From Chloroflexota bacterium (GTDB lineage Bacteria; Chloroflexota; Dehalococcoidia; Lucifugimonadales; Lucifugimonadaceae), in contig JAJRZP010000159.1 in NCBI GenBank assembly GCA_024275195.1, positions 1-50,018 of the forward strand: a stretch of DNA of 50,018 bases, read 5' to 3'. Below are positions 16,432 through 25,285 of this stretch, one piece after another. How positions within the stretch are numbered: the first letter of the stretch is position 1; every line of letters starts with the position of its first letter. Both the position numbers and the translations under genes were made by a program. The notes beneath the pieces were generated by a model that saw only the letters and a program-made list of their open reading frames with translations, did not search any database and had not been told where the DNA came from.

Positions 16432-17529
16432 ATGGTTCTAGAGAAACTAAAGAACGTTCCAGATCCGACATACGTCCACCAGACGCCGCTCACTGCCTTC
16501 ATAACGAGCCTGTTCGCCGCTGCTGGAATGCCTGAAAACGAGGCCCGTCTGAGTGCCGAGGTCCTTGTGGACGCCGATATGAACGGCATCGACACTCACG
16601 GAGTTTGCTACAACCTCGACCTGCACTATCTGACGGGGCTTCTGAACGGCTACATCAACCCGACACCGAACGTTCAGGTGACCTACCAAACGCCGGGAAC
16701 AGCAGTGATTGACGCTGACCGGGGCATGGCAATGATCGCCAGCGTAAGGGCGATGGAACTCGCAATCGAGAAGGCAAAGACCACCGGAATGGCATCGGTT
16801 GCCGTAAAGAATTCCTCGCACTACGGGGCAGCCGGTTACTACGCCCGACTCGCTCTGGAGCACGACATGATCGGCTACACGATGTCGTCGGGCGGTGGAC
16901 GAGTGATCATTCCGATGAACGGTCGGTATCCGTGGATGGGCACGAATCCTATGGCGTTCGCCGCTCCGGCGGGGGAAGAGCCGCCTTTCGTCATCGACAT
17001 GGCTTCATCGATGACCTCGTACGGCAAGGTTTCTATCGCACAGGCGTTTGGGGTTGATATTCCCGAAGGATGGGCGCAGGACGCCAATGGTGAGCCAGTA
17101 ACCGATATTTCAAAGCGCAGTGAAGCGATCGGGCAGCCACCTCTTGGTGGCGATTACGACCACGGCGCACATAAAGGCACAGGAATCGGCATCATGGCCG
17201 ATGTGCTGGGTGGTGTTCTACCGGGCGAACGACTGTCGGGAATGATGCTCGACAATCCGAAGGGCGGGCGTTTCTGCCACTACTTTCAGGCGACCCGAAT
17301 CGATGGATTCCGACCTGCCGACGAGTTCAAGAGCGATATGGACGACATGCTACGAGCGTTCCGTGCGCAGGAACCGGCACCCAACGCTGCGGGTGAGGTG
17401 CTGTACCCCGGCTACCCTGATTCGGAATACGTTACGAAGCGCATCGAACAGGGAGTCCCGCTCCCCCGCCACACCGTCAACTACTTCAAGAAAATGGCCG
17501 ATACCCTGAACGTAGAGTTCACGATTTAG
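16432..17529 (+). CDS. Malate/L-lactate/ureidoglycolate-type dehydrogenase (Ldh family)
   Basis: A 365-residue member of the non-Rossmann Ldh_2 family (malate, L-sulfolactate, ureidoglycolate and delta-1-piperideine-2-carboxylate reductases). Visible landmarks are GIDTHGV (about 53-59), the catalytic His in NSSHYGAAGYYA (about 126-137), MGTNPMAFAAP (about 168-178), VIDMASS and HKGTGIG in the nucleotide-binding loop (usually HKGYGL). The function is NAD(P)-linked oxidation of a 2-hydroxy acid or reduction of the keto or imino form; the exact substrate cannot be read from sequence. The ATG at 16432 lacks a good ribosome-binding site. It lies in the same block as the SDR and FAD enzymes. Confidence 0.88.
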   Translation: MVLEKLKNVPDPTYVHQTPLTAFITSLFAAAGMPENEARLSAEVLVDADMNGIDTHGVCYNLDLHYLTGLLNGYINPTPNVQVTYQTPGTAVIDADRGMAMIASVRAMELAIEKAKTTGMASVAVKNSSHYGAAGYYARLALEHDMIGYTMSSGGGRVIIPMNGRYPWMGTNPMAFAAPAGEEPPFVIDMASSMTSYGKVSIAQAFGVDIPEGWAQDANGEPVTDISKRSEAIGQPPLGGDYDHGAHKGTGIGIMADVLGGVLPGERLSGMMLDNPKGGRFCHYFQATRIDGFRPADEFKSDMDDMLRAFRAQEPAPNAAGEVLYPGYPDSEYVTKRIEQGVPLPRHTVNYFKKMADTLNVEFTI

Positions 17530-17600
17530 GGGCCAGAATTGGAATATCGTGTCCCGAGCGTAGTTATAGAAGTCGAGGGATCTGGTGCAGGGACGTGTGC

Positions 17601-18299
17601 ATGCTTGACTTAACCACCTCACAAATCGAAAAGTTGCTTGCTTTCCGTGGATACGGGTCCCCGAGCGCACGTTTTTGGTTCGTCGGTATGGAGGAGGCCG
17701 GTGGTGACTCGGCGAGCCTCCAGATACGGGCAAGCAAATTCGCACGTTATGAGGTTCTAGCTGAATCACATCGAAACTTTGAATCTCACGACATGTCTAA
17801 GCTGATTTCGACCTGGCGAATAATGTCGGCGATAGTTGGGCGTATTAGTGGTGAAGCGGACTGGTGGAACACGGGTTATGCAAAGAGTTACCAGATGAAT
17901 CACCTTGGGCGACCCGACGGCGAAACTTATCTCACCGAGGTGCTCCCACTCCCAAAGCGATCGCTAAGCGATTGGCCTTATGCCAGCATCTACGGTTCAC
18001 CCAAAGACTATTTAGATCAGGTATTACCGAATCAACTTACCTCTCTTCAACGAGAGTTTGCGGAAGCAAATCCCGGACCACAGTTCGTATTTTGCTACGG
18101 AAAAAAGTACTGGCAATACCATCACGATATCTTCGACTTCGTCACCTTTCGAGATGCTTTGGATGGCAAGATTCAGTGGGCTCGTAACGATTCGACGATA
18201 TTCATCCTCACCAGTTTTTTCGGCTACGGATGGACGGGCTTCGGGGAACACTTTGTTGATCGTCTTTGCGATTTTGCTATCAGCAATTCTCCGAAATAA
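17601..18299 (+). CDS. Uncharacterised protein, possibly a UDG-like fold
   Basis: A 232-residue protein I do not recognise. AGGGA lies seven bases before the ATG at 17601, which is preferred to the GTG six bases earlier. Near the N-terminus FWFVGMEEAGG resembles the first motif of uracil-DNA-glycosylase-superfamily proteins (GEAPG..E), followed by a middle segment EVLPLPK and a later strand FVFCYGKKYW; the order of features is compatible with that fold, but the active-site residues are not recognisable. No signal peptide or membrane helix. It is single-copy, ends at a strong terminator, and gives no neighbourhood clue; rnpB lies next to it on the other strand. Confidence 0.6.
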   Translation: MLDLTTSQIEKLLAFRGYGSPSARFWFVGMEEAGGDSASLQIRASKFARYEVLAESHRNFESHDMSKLISTWRIMSAIVGRISGEADWWNTGYAKSYQMNHLGRPDGETYLTEVLPLPKRSLSDWPYASIYGSPKDYLDQVLPNQLTSLQREFAEANPGPQFVFCYGKKYWQYHHDIFDFVTFRDALDGKIQWARNDSTIFILTSFFGYGWTGFGEHFVDRLCDFAISNSPK

Positions 18300-18309
18300 C
18301 CCACGAAAA

Positions 18310-18340
18310 GAAAAGCCCCCGGTTTTGCCGGGGGCTTTTC
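18310..18340. terminator. Strong bidirectional terminator between the unknown gene and rnpB
   Basis: A 13-bp perfect stem (18310-18322 with 18328-18340) of the GAAAAGCCCCCGG type, with loop TTTTG. The stem's own A and T tracts give a U-run on both strands, so it can end the 17601 transcript and the rnpB transcript arriving from the right. Confidence 0.9.
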
Positions 18341-18353
18341 ATGTGAGCCTCGC

Positions 18354-18743
18354 CGCGAGGCAGACTATAAGCCGAGTCCTGTACCGGCTCCGCACTAAAG
18401 CGAAACCGGCGACGGCCATCCATCTAGGCCTACAGTTGCCCGCAGGCTCAAGCGACCAACCCGGAAGCTACCCGAATCCGGTCACAGCTTCCCTATTTGG
18501 TCTTGCACCGAGTGAGGTTTACCTTGCCCCGCATGTCACCATCCGGGCGGTGCGCTCTTACCGCACCTTTTCATCCTTGCCCCGATTTGCTTTCGCTCAT
18601 CGGGGCGGTTTGTTTTCTGTTGCACTTTCTGTCGGGTCGCCCCGCCCTGCCGTTAGCAGGCACTCCGATTCATGAGGTGCTCGGACTTTCCTCCCCCACG
18701 CGGCCCGAAAGCAACGTGGCGGCGACCGTCCGTCCCCCTCGCG
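18354..18743 (-). ncRNA. rnpB: RNase P RNA (M1 RNA)
   Basis: This is the catalytic RNA that matures tRNA 5' ends. On the minus strand the universally conserved GAGGAAAGTCCGAGC (18693-18679) near the 5' end and ACTTATAGTCTG-type 3' segment (here CTTATAGTCTG, near 18371-18361) are both present. The 5' part contains GACGGTCGCCGC, as in bacterial type A RNAs. The proposed ends come from helix P1, in which CGCGAGG at 18743-18737 pairs with CCTCGCG at 18360-18354. The length, about 390 nt, is normal. A strong terminator follows at 18310-18340. Exact ends may differ by a few bases. Confidence 0.95.
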
Positions 18744-18907
18744 ACAGGGTTAAGGGTACTCGGAATCGCTAAAACAGGTGACAGCTTTCACCCGTGTCAT
18801 GCGGTATTCGTCGAAGGACGTGGCGAATTACCGATGCCCAGCACTGACAATCGAATTTGCTTCGATAGACCTACTCTCTCGCCATCACGAGAAAGTACTG
18901 GAGGCTC

Positions 18908-21481
18908 CTATACCGACAGGGCAGCCTGTGCCGCCGCAAGCCGCGCTATCGGAATCCTGAATGGAGAACACGATACGTAGTCGAGTCCGGCAGCATGGAA
19001 GAACTCGATAGAAGCGGGGTCGCCACCGTGTTCGCCACAGGCACCAAAGCTCATGTGGTGCCCGCCCGATTCGACCGAATCGACCGCTATGTTGATCAGT
19101 TTGCCCACTCCCGAAACATCGAGGGTTTCGAAAGGATTGTCCAGCAGGATTCCATCTTCGGTGTACTTGCCCATAAAGGTATTCTCGGCATCGTCACGCG
19201 AGAATCCGAGAGTGGTTTGAGTGAGGTCGTTCGTACCAAAGCTAAAGAAGTCGGCGGCCTGAGTCATCTCTTCCGCCACAACGCATGTACGCGGGAGTTC
19301 GATCATCATTCCAATAGGTACATCAGGGACCGTTCGCTCATCCAGAATTGCCTGGACATTCTTTCTCAATTGGATCATCTCGGATATGAAGCCGACCATC
19401 GGAAGCATGATCTGTGCGTGCGGCCAGACTCCGGATTCCTCGTGGACTTTCGTCGAGGCGTCAGCGATCGCTCTCACCTGCATTTCGTAGATTTCCGGGT
19501 ATACAAGCCCGAGTCGGCAGCCGCGCATTCCCAGCATCGGATTCGTCTCACTGAGTTCCTCGATGCGACGTGCTATTTCGACTGACGCAGCTTCCGATTT
19601 ATCGGGCAGGAATTCGTGTAGTGGTGGGTCAAGCAGACGAATAATGACGGGGCTATCACCTAGCTCTTTGAATATTTCGTAGAAATCTTCAGTCTGAATC
19701 GGGAGAAGTTCCTCAAGTGCTTCAGCCCTGATCTCGACGTTGTTTGCGAGGATCATGGTCTGCATCTTCGGAAGTCGATCCTCACCGAAGAACATGTGCT
19801 CAGTCCGGCACAAGCCGATTCCTTCAGCACCGAATCGCTTCGCATTTCTCGCATCTACCGGTGTGTCGGCGTTCGCCATGACTTTTAGGCGGCGTTTCGA
19901 ATCCGCCCATCCGAGGAGTACATCGAGTTCGCCTTCGTTTGAGGCCTCCACAAGATCGGGTTCTCCGATGATCACGGAGCCGGATGTGCCATCGATGGTA
20001 ATCAACGTGCCTTCGTCGTAGATCACCCCGAAAATAGAAATGTGCCTTGCATCAAGATCAACGTCCAGTCCTTCACAGCCCGTGATACACGGCTTACCCA
20101 TGCCGCGTGCCACTACGGCAGCGTGTGAAGTTAGCCCGCCCTTAGCTGTGAGAATTCCCTGTGCCGCGATAAACCCGTGAATATCGTCAGGAGATGTTTC
20201 GGGGCGAACGAGGATCACATGCTCACCCTTCTGCGCCCGCTGCTCTGCAATATCGGCGTCGAGAGCTATAAATCCGACGGCTGCACCGGGAGATGCGCCG
20301 AGGCCGGTAGCGACGATGTCCATTCCGTGATTTTCAGGCAGTTGAGGAAGTAGTAGATGTGTCAGATCCGCCGGGTCGACCCGCATGATTGCTTCATCTT
20401 CGGATATCAGGCCTTCTTCAACCATGTCGACCGCAATTTTTACAGCGGCCTGAGCCGTACGCTTGCCGTTTCGTGTTTGAAGAACGAATAACTCGCCCTG
20501 CTGGATGGTGAACTCAATATCCTGCATGTCACGGTTGTACTGCTCGAGAGCTTCCGTGTGTTTGAGCAGATCGTTGTACGCCGTTGGAAATATTCTTGCC
20601 ATCTCGGTGACTGGCTCGGGGGTCCTGATTCCGGCGACGACGTCTTCACCCTGCGCCGATTGCAGGAACTCTCCGTACAGTTCCTTGCGACCAGTAGAAG
20701 GGTTACGCGTGAAGCAAACGCCCGTACCCGAATTTTCACCAAGATTCCCGAATACCATGGTCTGGACATTCACTGCTGTTCCAAGCGTATTTGGGATGCC
20801 CTCGTTCTCTCGATACGCTTGTGCCCGCTTGCCGTGCCACGATTCGAATACAGCCATCACACAGCGATGCACCTGCTCGTACGGATCTTGCGGGAACGGC
20901 TTGCCGACCTCTTTTGTAAAGGTCCGTTTGAAGTTCGCAGTGAGTTCCTCAAGCCCTCTTTCGCTTAGTTCGATCGGACTCGCGGCGTTTTCACCCCTGA
21001 GTGCCAGTTGAAGTACCTTGTCAAAGGCGTGTTTATCGATCTTCTCGACTACCTCACCATACATCTGAACAAGGCGACGGTATGAATCAAAAGCGAAATG
21101 TCGGTTTCCTGAGCTAGCTGCGAGTGCTTCGACCGCGTCGTCGTTCAAGCCGATGTTGAGAATTGTGTCCATCATCCCCGGCATCGAAATTGGTGCGCCA
21201 GAACGAACGGATACCAACAGCGGGTCATCGCTTCCGCCAAACTGTTTTTCGGTTTCTGACTCCAACACGGCCAACTGCAGGTCAAAGGCCTCCCAGAAGT
21301 CGTCGGAAAGCGTGCCACCCTGCTCGTAGTACGTCTTGCATGCGTCCGTCGAGACGATGAATCCAGGAGGAACGGGTATACCTATCTGAGTCATCTTCGC
21401 CAACCCGAAGCCCTTGCCACCAAGGACATCAGAACCGGTACTTCCTGTTGAACGAAAATCGAAGATGAACTCGGTCGTCAT
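18908..21481 (-). CDS. ppdK: Pyruvate phosphate dikinase
   Basis: PPDK interconverts pyruvate + ATP + Pi and PEP + AMP + PPi. At 857 residues it is slightly shorter than typical bacterial forms. The N-terminal ATP-grasp domain has GGKGFGLAKM (22-31) and VRSGAPISMPGMMDTI; the phosphohistidine domain carries GGLTSHAAVVARGMGKPC with the catalytic His; the C-terminal PEP/pyruvate barrel has GMRGCRLG and FFSFGTNDLTQ. The ATG at 21481 follows AGGAG at nine bases. The stop overlaps nothing, and rnpB is downstream. With pyruvate kinase at 25286 it controls the pyruvate-PEP node, here perhaps for gluconeogenesis or PPi-based glycolysis. Three short dyads lie in its upstream region. Confidence 0.96.
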   Translation of the reverse strand: MTTEFIFDFRSTGSTGSDVLGGKGFGLAKMTQIGIPVPPGFIVSTDACKTYYEQGGTLSDDFWEAFDLQLAVLESETEKQFGGSDDPLLVSVRSGAPISMPGMMDTILNIGLNDDAVEALAASSGNRHFAFDSYRRLVQMYGEVVEKIDKHAFDKVLQLALRGENAASPIELSERGLEELTANFKRTFTKEVGKPFPQDPYEQVHRCVMAVFESWHGKRAQAYRENEGIPNTLGTAVNVQTMVFGNLGENSGTGVCFTRNPSTGRKELYGEFLQSAQGEDVVAGIRTPEPVTEMARIFPTAYNDLLKHTEALEQYNRDMQDIEFTIQQGELFVLQTRNGKRTAQAAVKIAVDMVEEGLISEDEAIMRVDPADLTHLLLPQLPENHGMDIVATGLGASPGAAVGFIALDADIAEQRAQKGEHVILVRPETSPDDIHGFIAAQGILTAKGGLTSHAAVVARGMGKPCITGCEGLDVDLDARHISIFGVIYDEGTLITIDGTSGSVIIGEPDLVEASNEGELDVLLGWADSKRRLKVMANADTPVDARNAKRFGAEGIGLCRTEHMFFGEDRLPKMQTMILANNVEIRAEALEELLPIQTEDFYEIFKELGDSPVIIRLLDPPLHEFLPDKSEAASVEIARRIEELSETNPMLGMRGCRLGLVYPEIYEMQVRAIADASTKVHEESGVWPHAQIMLPMVGFISEMIQLRKNVQAILDERTVPDVPIGMMIELPRTCVVAEEMTQAADFFSFGTNDLTQTTLGFSRDDAENTFMGKYTEDGILLDNPFETLDVSGVGKLINIAVDSVESGGHHMSFGACGEHGGDPASIEFFHAAGLDYVSCSPFRIPIARLAAAQAALSV

Positions 21482-21818
21482 CAGAGCGACTCCTATCGAC
21501 CGGAATTACCCGGCTGAACAATGCGCTTGCGCATATGAGGGTTTGGAACTTGTGACCAACCCACGCGCTACACGCTCAGGTGCCGAACTGTTTCACGCTT
21601 AGCACTAAGCATGTAACTTTCATTCGCTTACAAGTTCATCTTGGTGATTTTCTATGTGGAGTTACAGGAATAACCGTAGTTATTTCATGAGGTAGCGAAC
21701 CTATCTGCCACCGTTGCGGAATCGAACGCCTGAATCATCAACTTCAGCCTGTCAGACAAACTCGCGCCTACGCGACATAGGACTGGCAAGCCCGATATGA
21801 CGCTCGCACAGGTGCCGC
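21482..21818. promoter_or_regulatory. ppdK upstream region with three short dyads
   Basis: In this gap of about 340 bases I see ATGCGC-TT-GCGCAT (21521-21534), GCTTAG-CA-CTAAGC (21597-21610) and AATAAC-CGTA-GTTATT (21669-21684), all perfect. They lie 40, 116 and 188 bases upstream of the ppdK start. No promoter could be assigned with confidence and no gene is seen. Confidence 0.35.
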
Positions 21819-22811
21819 TCACACTTTGGGCGCAGCATCCCCACCGTTCGTGTGTGGCATCACGTCGGGCGGAATCACACCGAGCTTACCTGCGTGGTAG
21901 TCGGCGAACGCCTGTTGTAGCTCTTCCTGTGTATTCATCACAAACGGGCCGTACCAGGCAACTGGCTCACGAATTGGCTGACCACCCAGCAGCAGGATCT
22001 CCAGTTCCGGAGACTTGCTGTCCTGCTCCGCGTCGGCCGACAGCACAATCGAATCGCCATTGCCAAACACAGCAGCCTGTCCCAACTGAATGGGGTTTTT
22101 GCTCGGCCCCACAGTACCGTTTCCTGCGAGTACATACGCGAGAGCGTTGTACTCGCTGTTCCATGGAAGCTCTACGCGAGCGCCGGGACTGACCGTGGCG
22201 TGGACGTAAGTTATCGGTGAATACGTAACCCCCGGTCCATCGTGACCATCCAGTGACCCAGCGATCACCCGGATCAACGCCCCACCATCGTGCGAGCTAA
22301 GCAACGAAAGATTTGTTCGAGAAATGTTCTGGTAACGCGGCTTCGCCCATTTCTTGTCGCGAGGCAAGTTTACCCAGAGTTGTGTGCCGTGAACGACTCC
22401 CCCACTAATCACGATCTCCTCAGAAGGCACTTCGATGTGCAGAATTCCAGCACCCGCAGTCATCCATTGTGTATCGCCGTCACTGATGACACCCCCGCCA
22501 CCCTCGGAGTCACGGTGCTTGAAAGTGCCCTCGATCATGTAGGTGACGGTTTCGAACCCGCGATGTGGATGCCACGGTGTACCCTTCGCCTCTCCGGCAC
22601 GCCATTCGTTCTCGCCCATCTGATCCAACATGATGAAGGGATCAAGCTGCTGCTGAGGGATTCCCGCGAAACCTCTCCGCACCGGAAAGCCTTCACCCTC
22701 AAATCCCGACGGTGCCGTCGTAACGGAAACTACGGGTCGAATTTTTGCGTCGGTTGCGGGTCGAGCGACGCGATCAAGGGCAAGAATATTTTCGACCGTT
22801 ACCGCGGGCAT
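21819..22811 (-). CDS. Pirin family protein
   Basis: A 330-residue bicupin of the pirin/YhaK group; bacterial members include quercetin 2,3-dioxygenases and redox-sensing regulators. The N-terminal cupin contains the metal-binding segment WHPHRGFETVTY and GDTQWMTAGAGILHIE, supplying the His, His, His and Glu ligands; the C-terminal cupin is degenerate, as usual. The ATG at 22811 has GGAG seven bases upstream. It is longer than the common form of about 290 residues because of extra N-terminal residues and a Pro/Gly-rich tail. A TACTA/TAGTA dyad lies upstream. The physiological substrate is unknown. Confidence 0.9.
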   Translation of the reverse strand: MPAVTVENILALDRVARPATDAKIRPVVSVTTAPSGFEGEGFPVRRGFAGIPQQQLDPFIMLDQMGENEWRAGEAKGTPWHPHRGFETVTYMIEGTFKHRDSEGGGGVISDGDTQWMTAGAGILHIEVPSEEIVISGGVVHGTQLWVNLPRDKKWAKPRYQNISRTNLSLLSSHDGGALIRVIAGSLDGHDGPGVTYSPITYVHATVSPGARVELPWNSEYNALAYVLAGNGTVGPSKNPIQLGQAAVFGNGDSIVLSADAEQDSKSPELEILLLGGQPIREPVAWYGPFVMNTQEELQQAFADYHAGKLGVIPPDVMPHTNGGDAAPKV

Positions 22812-22856
22812 GAGCTTTCTCCAGCACTAAGATAAAGTTTTGGTGTTGACAATGCT

Positions 22857-22871
22857 TACTATTTATTAGTA
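22857..22871. promoter_or_regulatory. Dyad upstream of the pirin gene
   Basis: TACTA-N5-TAGTA, a perfect dyad in A+T-rich DNA about 46 bases upstream of the pirin start. The shape and the GTAC flank recall HxlR/YodB-type operators that control oxidative or electrophile stress genes. No such regulator is in the window, so this is only a candidate. Confidence 0.3.
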
Positions 22872-22944
22872 CATAACTCCATGTTAGCACATCAGGTACT
22901 GATTGCGGCGAGACAGGTGCACCGGTGAATCTGCGAGATCGCGA

Positions 22945-24384
22945 CTAGAACCGAGGGATGACTTCAACCTGATCGTCGGCGACGATAACCCGCTCGACTA
23001 TCGCCAGCACTGCTGATTTCGCGAGGGTTACATCTTCGCTATACACGTTTTGAAGTATCTGAGCTACGTCCGGTTGATCTACGTTCTCTGAGCTTTCACC
23101 GGCTCGTGCATTTTCAAGTCGCTTGAGTGGCGCGGCGAGGTCGCGCAAAGTCCCATATGCCGATGCCACAGATCTGACCGCTCGATTAAAGTCGCGCTCC
23201 GCCTCGGCGATCTCGTCGGCAATTGAATCACCGATCACCGGCCGAAGTTTATTTTTAGTGCGAACTCCCCAGTCCTGAATTTCTCTGAGAACAATCTTCT
23301 CGAGATCTTCGGCACGCCAGGACGAATGGCGGGCAACATTTTCGGTACGCTCTCGACGGGCATCACGCGACGGACATTCGTAATACCGATACGATCTGGA
23401 AGCTGAGGTTCCGTCAACTCGCCGCCATTCTCTACGACGCGTAAGGCCGGAAAGCCCACGACCACACAGATCACACCTCGCCACACCGCCCAGCAAGTAA
23501 GGAGGTTCTGACGCACGTCGTCGGACCGGTTTACGCTTTCGGGTCACGGCTTCCGCGCGGTTGAATATCTCACGATCTACCAGTGGCTCGTGACTTCCTG
23601 CTATCCGTACTCCGTACCGGGTGTACGTCCCGAGATATGTACGATTCTTCAGAATGCCCGAGACCGCCAGTGCCGACCACGGGCGTCCGGTGCGAGTCAG
23701 CAGCCCACGTTCGTTGAGTGACCGTGCAATGGCTCTGAGACCGGGACCACCAAGTGGCTGTGAACCTTCAGCATGCCACGGCCCGGCATAGGTTTCGAAT
23801 ATCTCTTTGATGATCTCGGCCTCACCCGGAACCGGTTTTAGCAGCCCGTCAGTTCCCGCCTCATATCCGAACGGTGTCCGGCCCAACACCTCGCCACGAG
23901 AAGCCTTGGCAACAATGGCATCACGTATTCGGGCTTGCCGTTGTGGCGACCGCCCACCGAGTCCGAGCAGTTGCTCACCGCTCTGCAAAGCATCGGGGCG
24001 ATCGGGGTCGGTACACCGAACCTCCGTGCCGAGACGATCCAATTCGAGCAGGCGCGCCACCAGTGTTTCGAGATCCTCTGCGAAATGCGAGGCGTCAGGT
24101 ACGAGGACTAAAGCTAACCGGGCGTCTGCTCCGGTGAACGAGGCGATCATCTTGCGGTAACGATCATGCCTTGCATCAAAATCATTCGCAGCCTCGCCAG
24201 CTTCCGGCTCGAACCAGGCGACCAACTGGTGAAAGTTTCTCTGGCAGTAAAGTTCGATTTCGGCACGAGGATGCAGACGATTTGTTGGATCGATAACGCC
24301 ATCGCCGACAATACCGGTGTCCTGTAAGTCAGAAGACGCGTTTGTACTTTTGGCGGGTTCGCTATGGAATCCGACAGCCCGCAA
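22945..24384 (-). CDS. Serine-recombinase-like protein with a degenerate catalytic domain
   Basis: A 479-residue protein with the layout of a large serine recombinase: resolvase-like N-terminal domain, Recombinase domain (about 165-290, with RTPFGYEAG and KNRTYLGTY), a zinc-ribbon with CDLCGRGL and a later Cys, then a coiled-coil region. In the N-terminal domain the expected YxRxS segment reads AVGFHSEP, so the nucleophilic Ser becomes Pro and the Arg becomes Ser; the LDRLGRD segment with two catalytic Arg residues reads PDASHFAED. It should not cut DNA. It starts with TTG (24384) directly after the stop of the zinc-ribbon gene and appears co-transcribed with it. No att sites or mobile element surround it. 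DNA binding without cleavage is inference. Confidence 0.8.
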   Translation of the reverse strand: MRAVGFHSEPAKSTNASSDLQDTGIVGDGVIDPTNRLHPRAEIELYCQRNFHQLVAWFEPEAGEAANDFDARHDRYRKMIASFTGADARLALVLVPDASHFAEDLETLVARLLELDRLGTEVRCTDPDRPDALQSGEQLLGLGGRSPQRQARIRDAIVAKASRGEVLGRTPFGYEAGTDGLLKPVPGEAEIIKEIFETYAGPWHAEGSQPLGGPGLRAIARSLNERGLLTRTGRPWSALAVSGILKNRTYLGTYTRYGVRIAGSHEPLVDREIFNRAEAVTRKRKPVRRRASEPPYLLGGVARCDLCGRGLSGLTRRREWRRVDGTSASRSYRYYECPSRDARRERTENVARHSSWRAEDLEKIVLREIQDWGVRTKNKLRPVIGDSIADEIAEAERDFNRAVRSVASAYGTLRDLAAPLKRLENARAGESSENVDQPDVAQILQNVYSEDVTLAKSAVLAIVERVIVADDQVEVIPRF

Positions 24385-25086
24385 TTATTGCTCAGTTATA
24401 AGTGCCCTGCCGCAACTGCAGGGGATAGGGCCATCAGCGGCTCGCAATCGAGTCAGTTCACCGACTGGCAACCGTACTGCACAACCCTGACACACACCGC
24501 GGTCTACTCGTACGACTGCGATACCACGATTAGATCGAAACAACCGGGTGTAGCGTGCCAGATCGGCCTCGGGGATCTGGGAAGCCTCAGCGTTGCGAAC
24601 TTCGAGCATCTGATTAAATGCTGTGCCCCGCCTGGCCTTCTCTCGACGGAGTTCCATTTGCCTGGTCTCCCAGAGTTTCTCTCGCTCACTGAGTTCTTTC
24701 GTCAACTCTTCAAACGTTTGGCGGGTGTGTTCAGCCGCTACTTCAGCGGGCGCAATCGCCTCTTCTACCTGAGCAAGGTTTCTTCGAGCTGCAGAGTGTT
24801 CAGTTTCGATCGCTGTCAATTCTCGCACATTGGTGATTGCACCACCGTAGAGACGGGACTCAAGCTCGGCGACCTGATTCTTCAACATCGCCAGATCAGA
24901 TTCGAGCCGTGCAGTCTCGACTTTGGCCTCCAGCTCGCGCATTTTGACTTTCTCGCAGTTCTCACGGAGTTCGGGAAGACCTCCTTCGGAGCTAAGTTCG
25001 GCCTCTATTTCGCGATATTCGCGGCGTCTTAGCGCCAATGTTTGATCCGTGTCTTGAAGTGAAAGAAGAGATTTTGCGATTGTCAC
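24385..25086 (-). CDS. Coiled-coil C4 zinc-ribbon protein (zf-RING_7 / DUF164 family)
   Basis: A 233-residue protein, mostly long helices with heptad-like Leu, Glu and Arg repeats (about 10-165), ending in a C4 zinc ribbon with CQGC and CSCG (the family signature around residues 200-226). The family (CT398-like) is widespread and of uncertain function; proposed roles are in secretion, flagella or RNA metabolism, depending on lineage. The GTG start at 25086 has AGGA seven bases upstream. It abuts the recombinase-like gene, which begins on the next base, and is divergent from pyruvate kinase. A co-functional pair with the recombinase-like protein is possible but unproven. Confidence 0.87.
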   Translation of the reverse strand: MTIAKSLLSLQDTDQTLALRRREYREIEAELSSEGGLPELRENCEKVKMRELEAKVETARLESDLAMLKNQVAELESRLYGGAITNVRELTAIETEHSAARRNLAQVEEAIAPAEVAAEHTRQTFEELTKELSEREKLWETRQMELRREKARRGTAFNQMLEVRNAEASQIPEADLARYTRLFRSNRGIAVVRVDRGVCQGCAVRLPVGELTRLRAADGPIPCSCGRALITEQ

Positions 25087-25196
25087 GTATGGATCCTGAA
25101 GTCAATACTGTTGCGGAATTGTGCCGGGGCTTATGTGAATACTAGACCTGTCAGTTTTGCTGTCAAATTTAGACCGGCGAGCTTTGGATAAAAAAA

Positions 25197-25225
25197 TTGG
25201 TACTCAGTCATCTAAATTCTATATC
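25197..25225 (+). promoter_or_regulatory. Candidate sigma-70 promoter for pyruvate kinase
   Basis: TTGGTA (25197-25202) and TATATC (25220-25225) are separated by 17 bases in A+T-rich DNA, about 60 bases upstream of the chosen TTG start. Each hexamer matches the consensus at four or more positions. Confidence 0.45.
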
Positions 25226-25285
25226 TTCCATATATGGTTCCGTGGTGAACTACACTTACGTGAAGACAAGAATTTGGAGACTCGT

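Noticed and set aside
22945-24384. Recombinase as evidence of an integrated mobile element
   Set aside because: There are no direct repeats, att-like sites, phage genes or accessory cargo around it, and its catalytic residues are missing.
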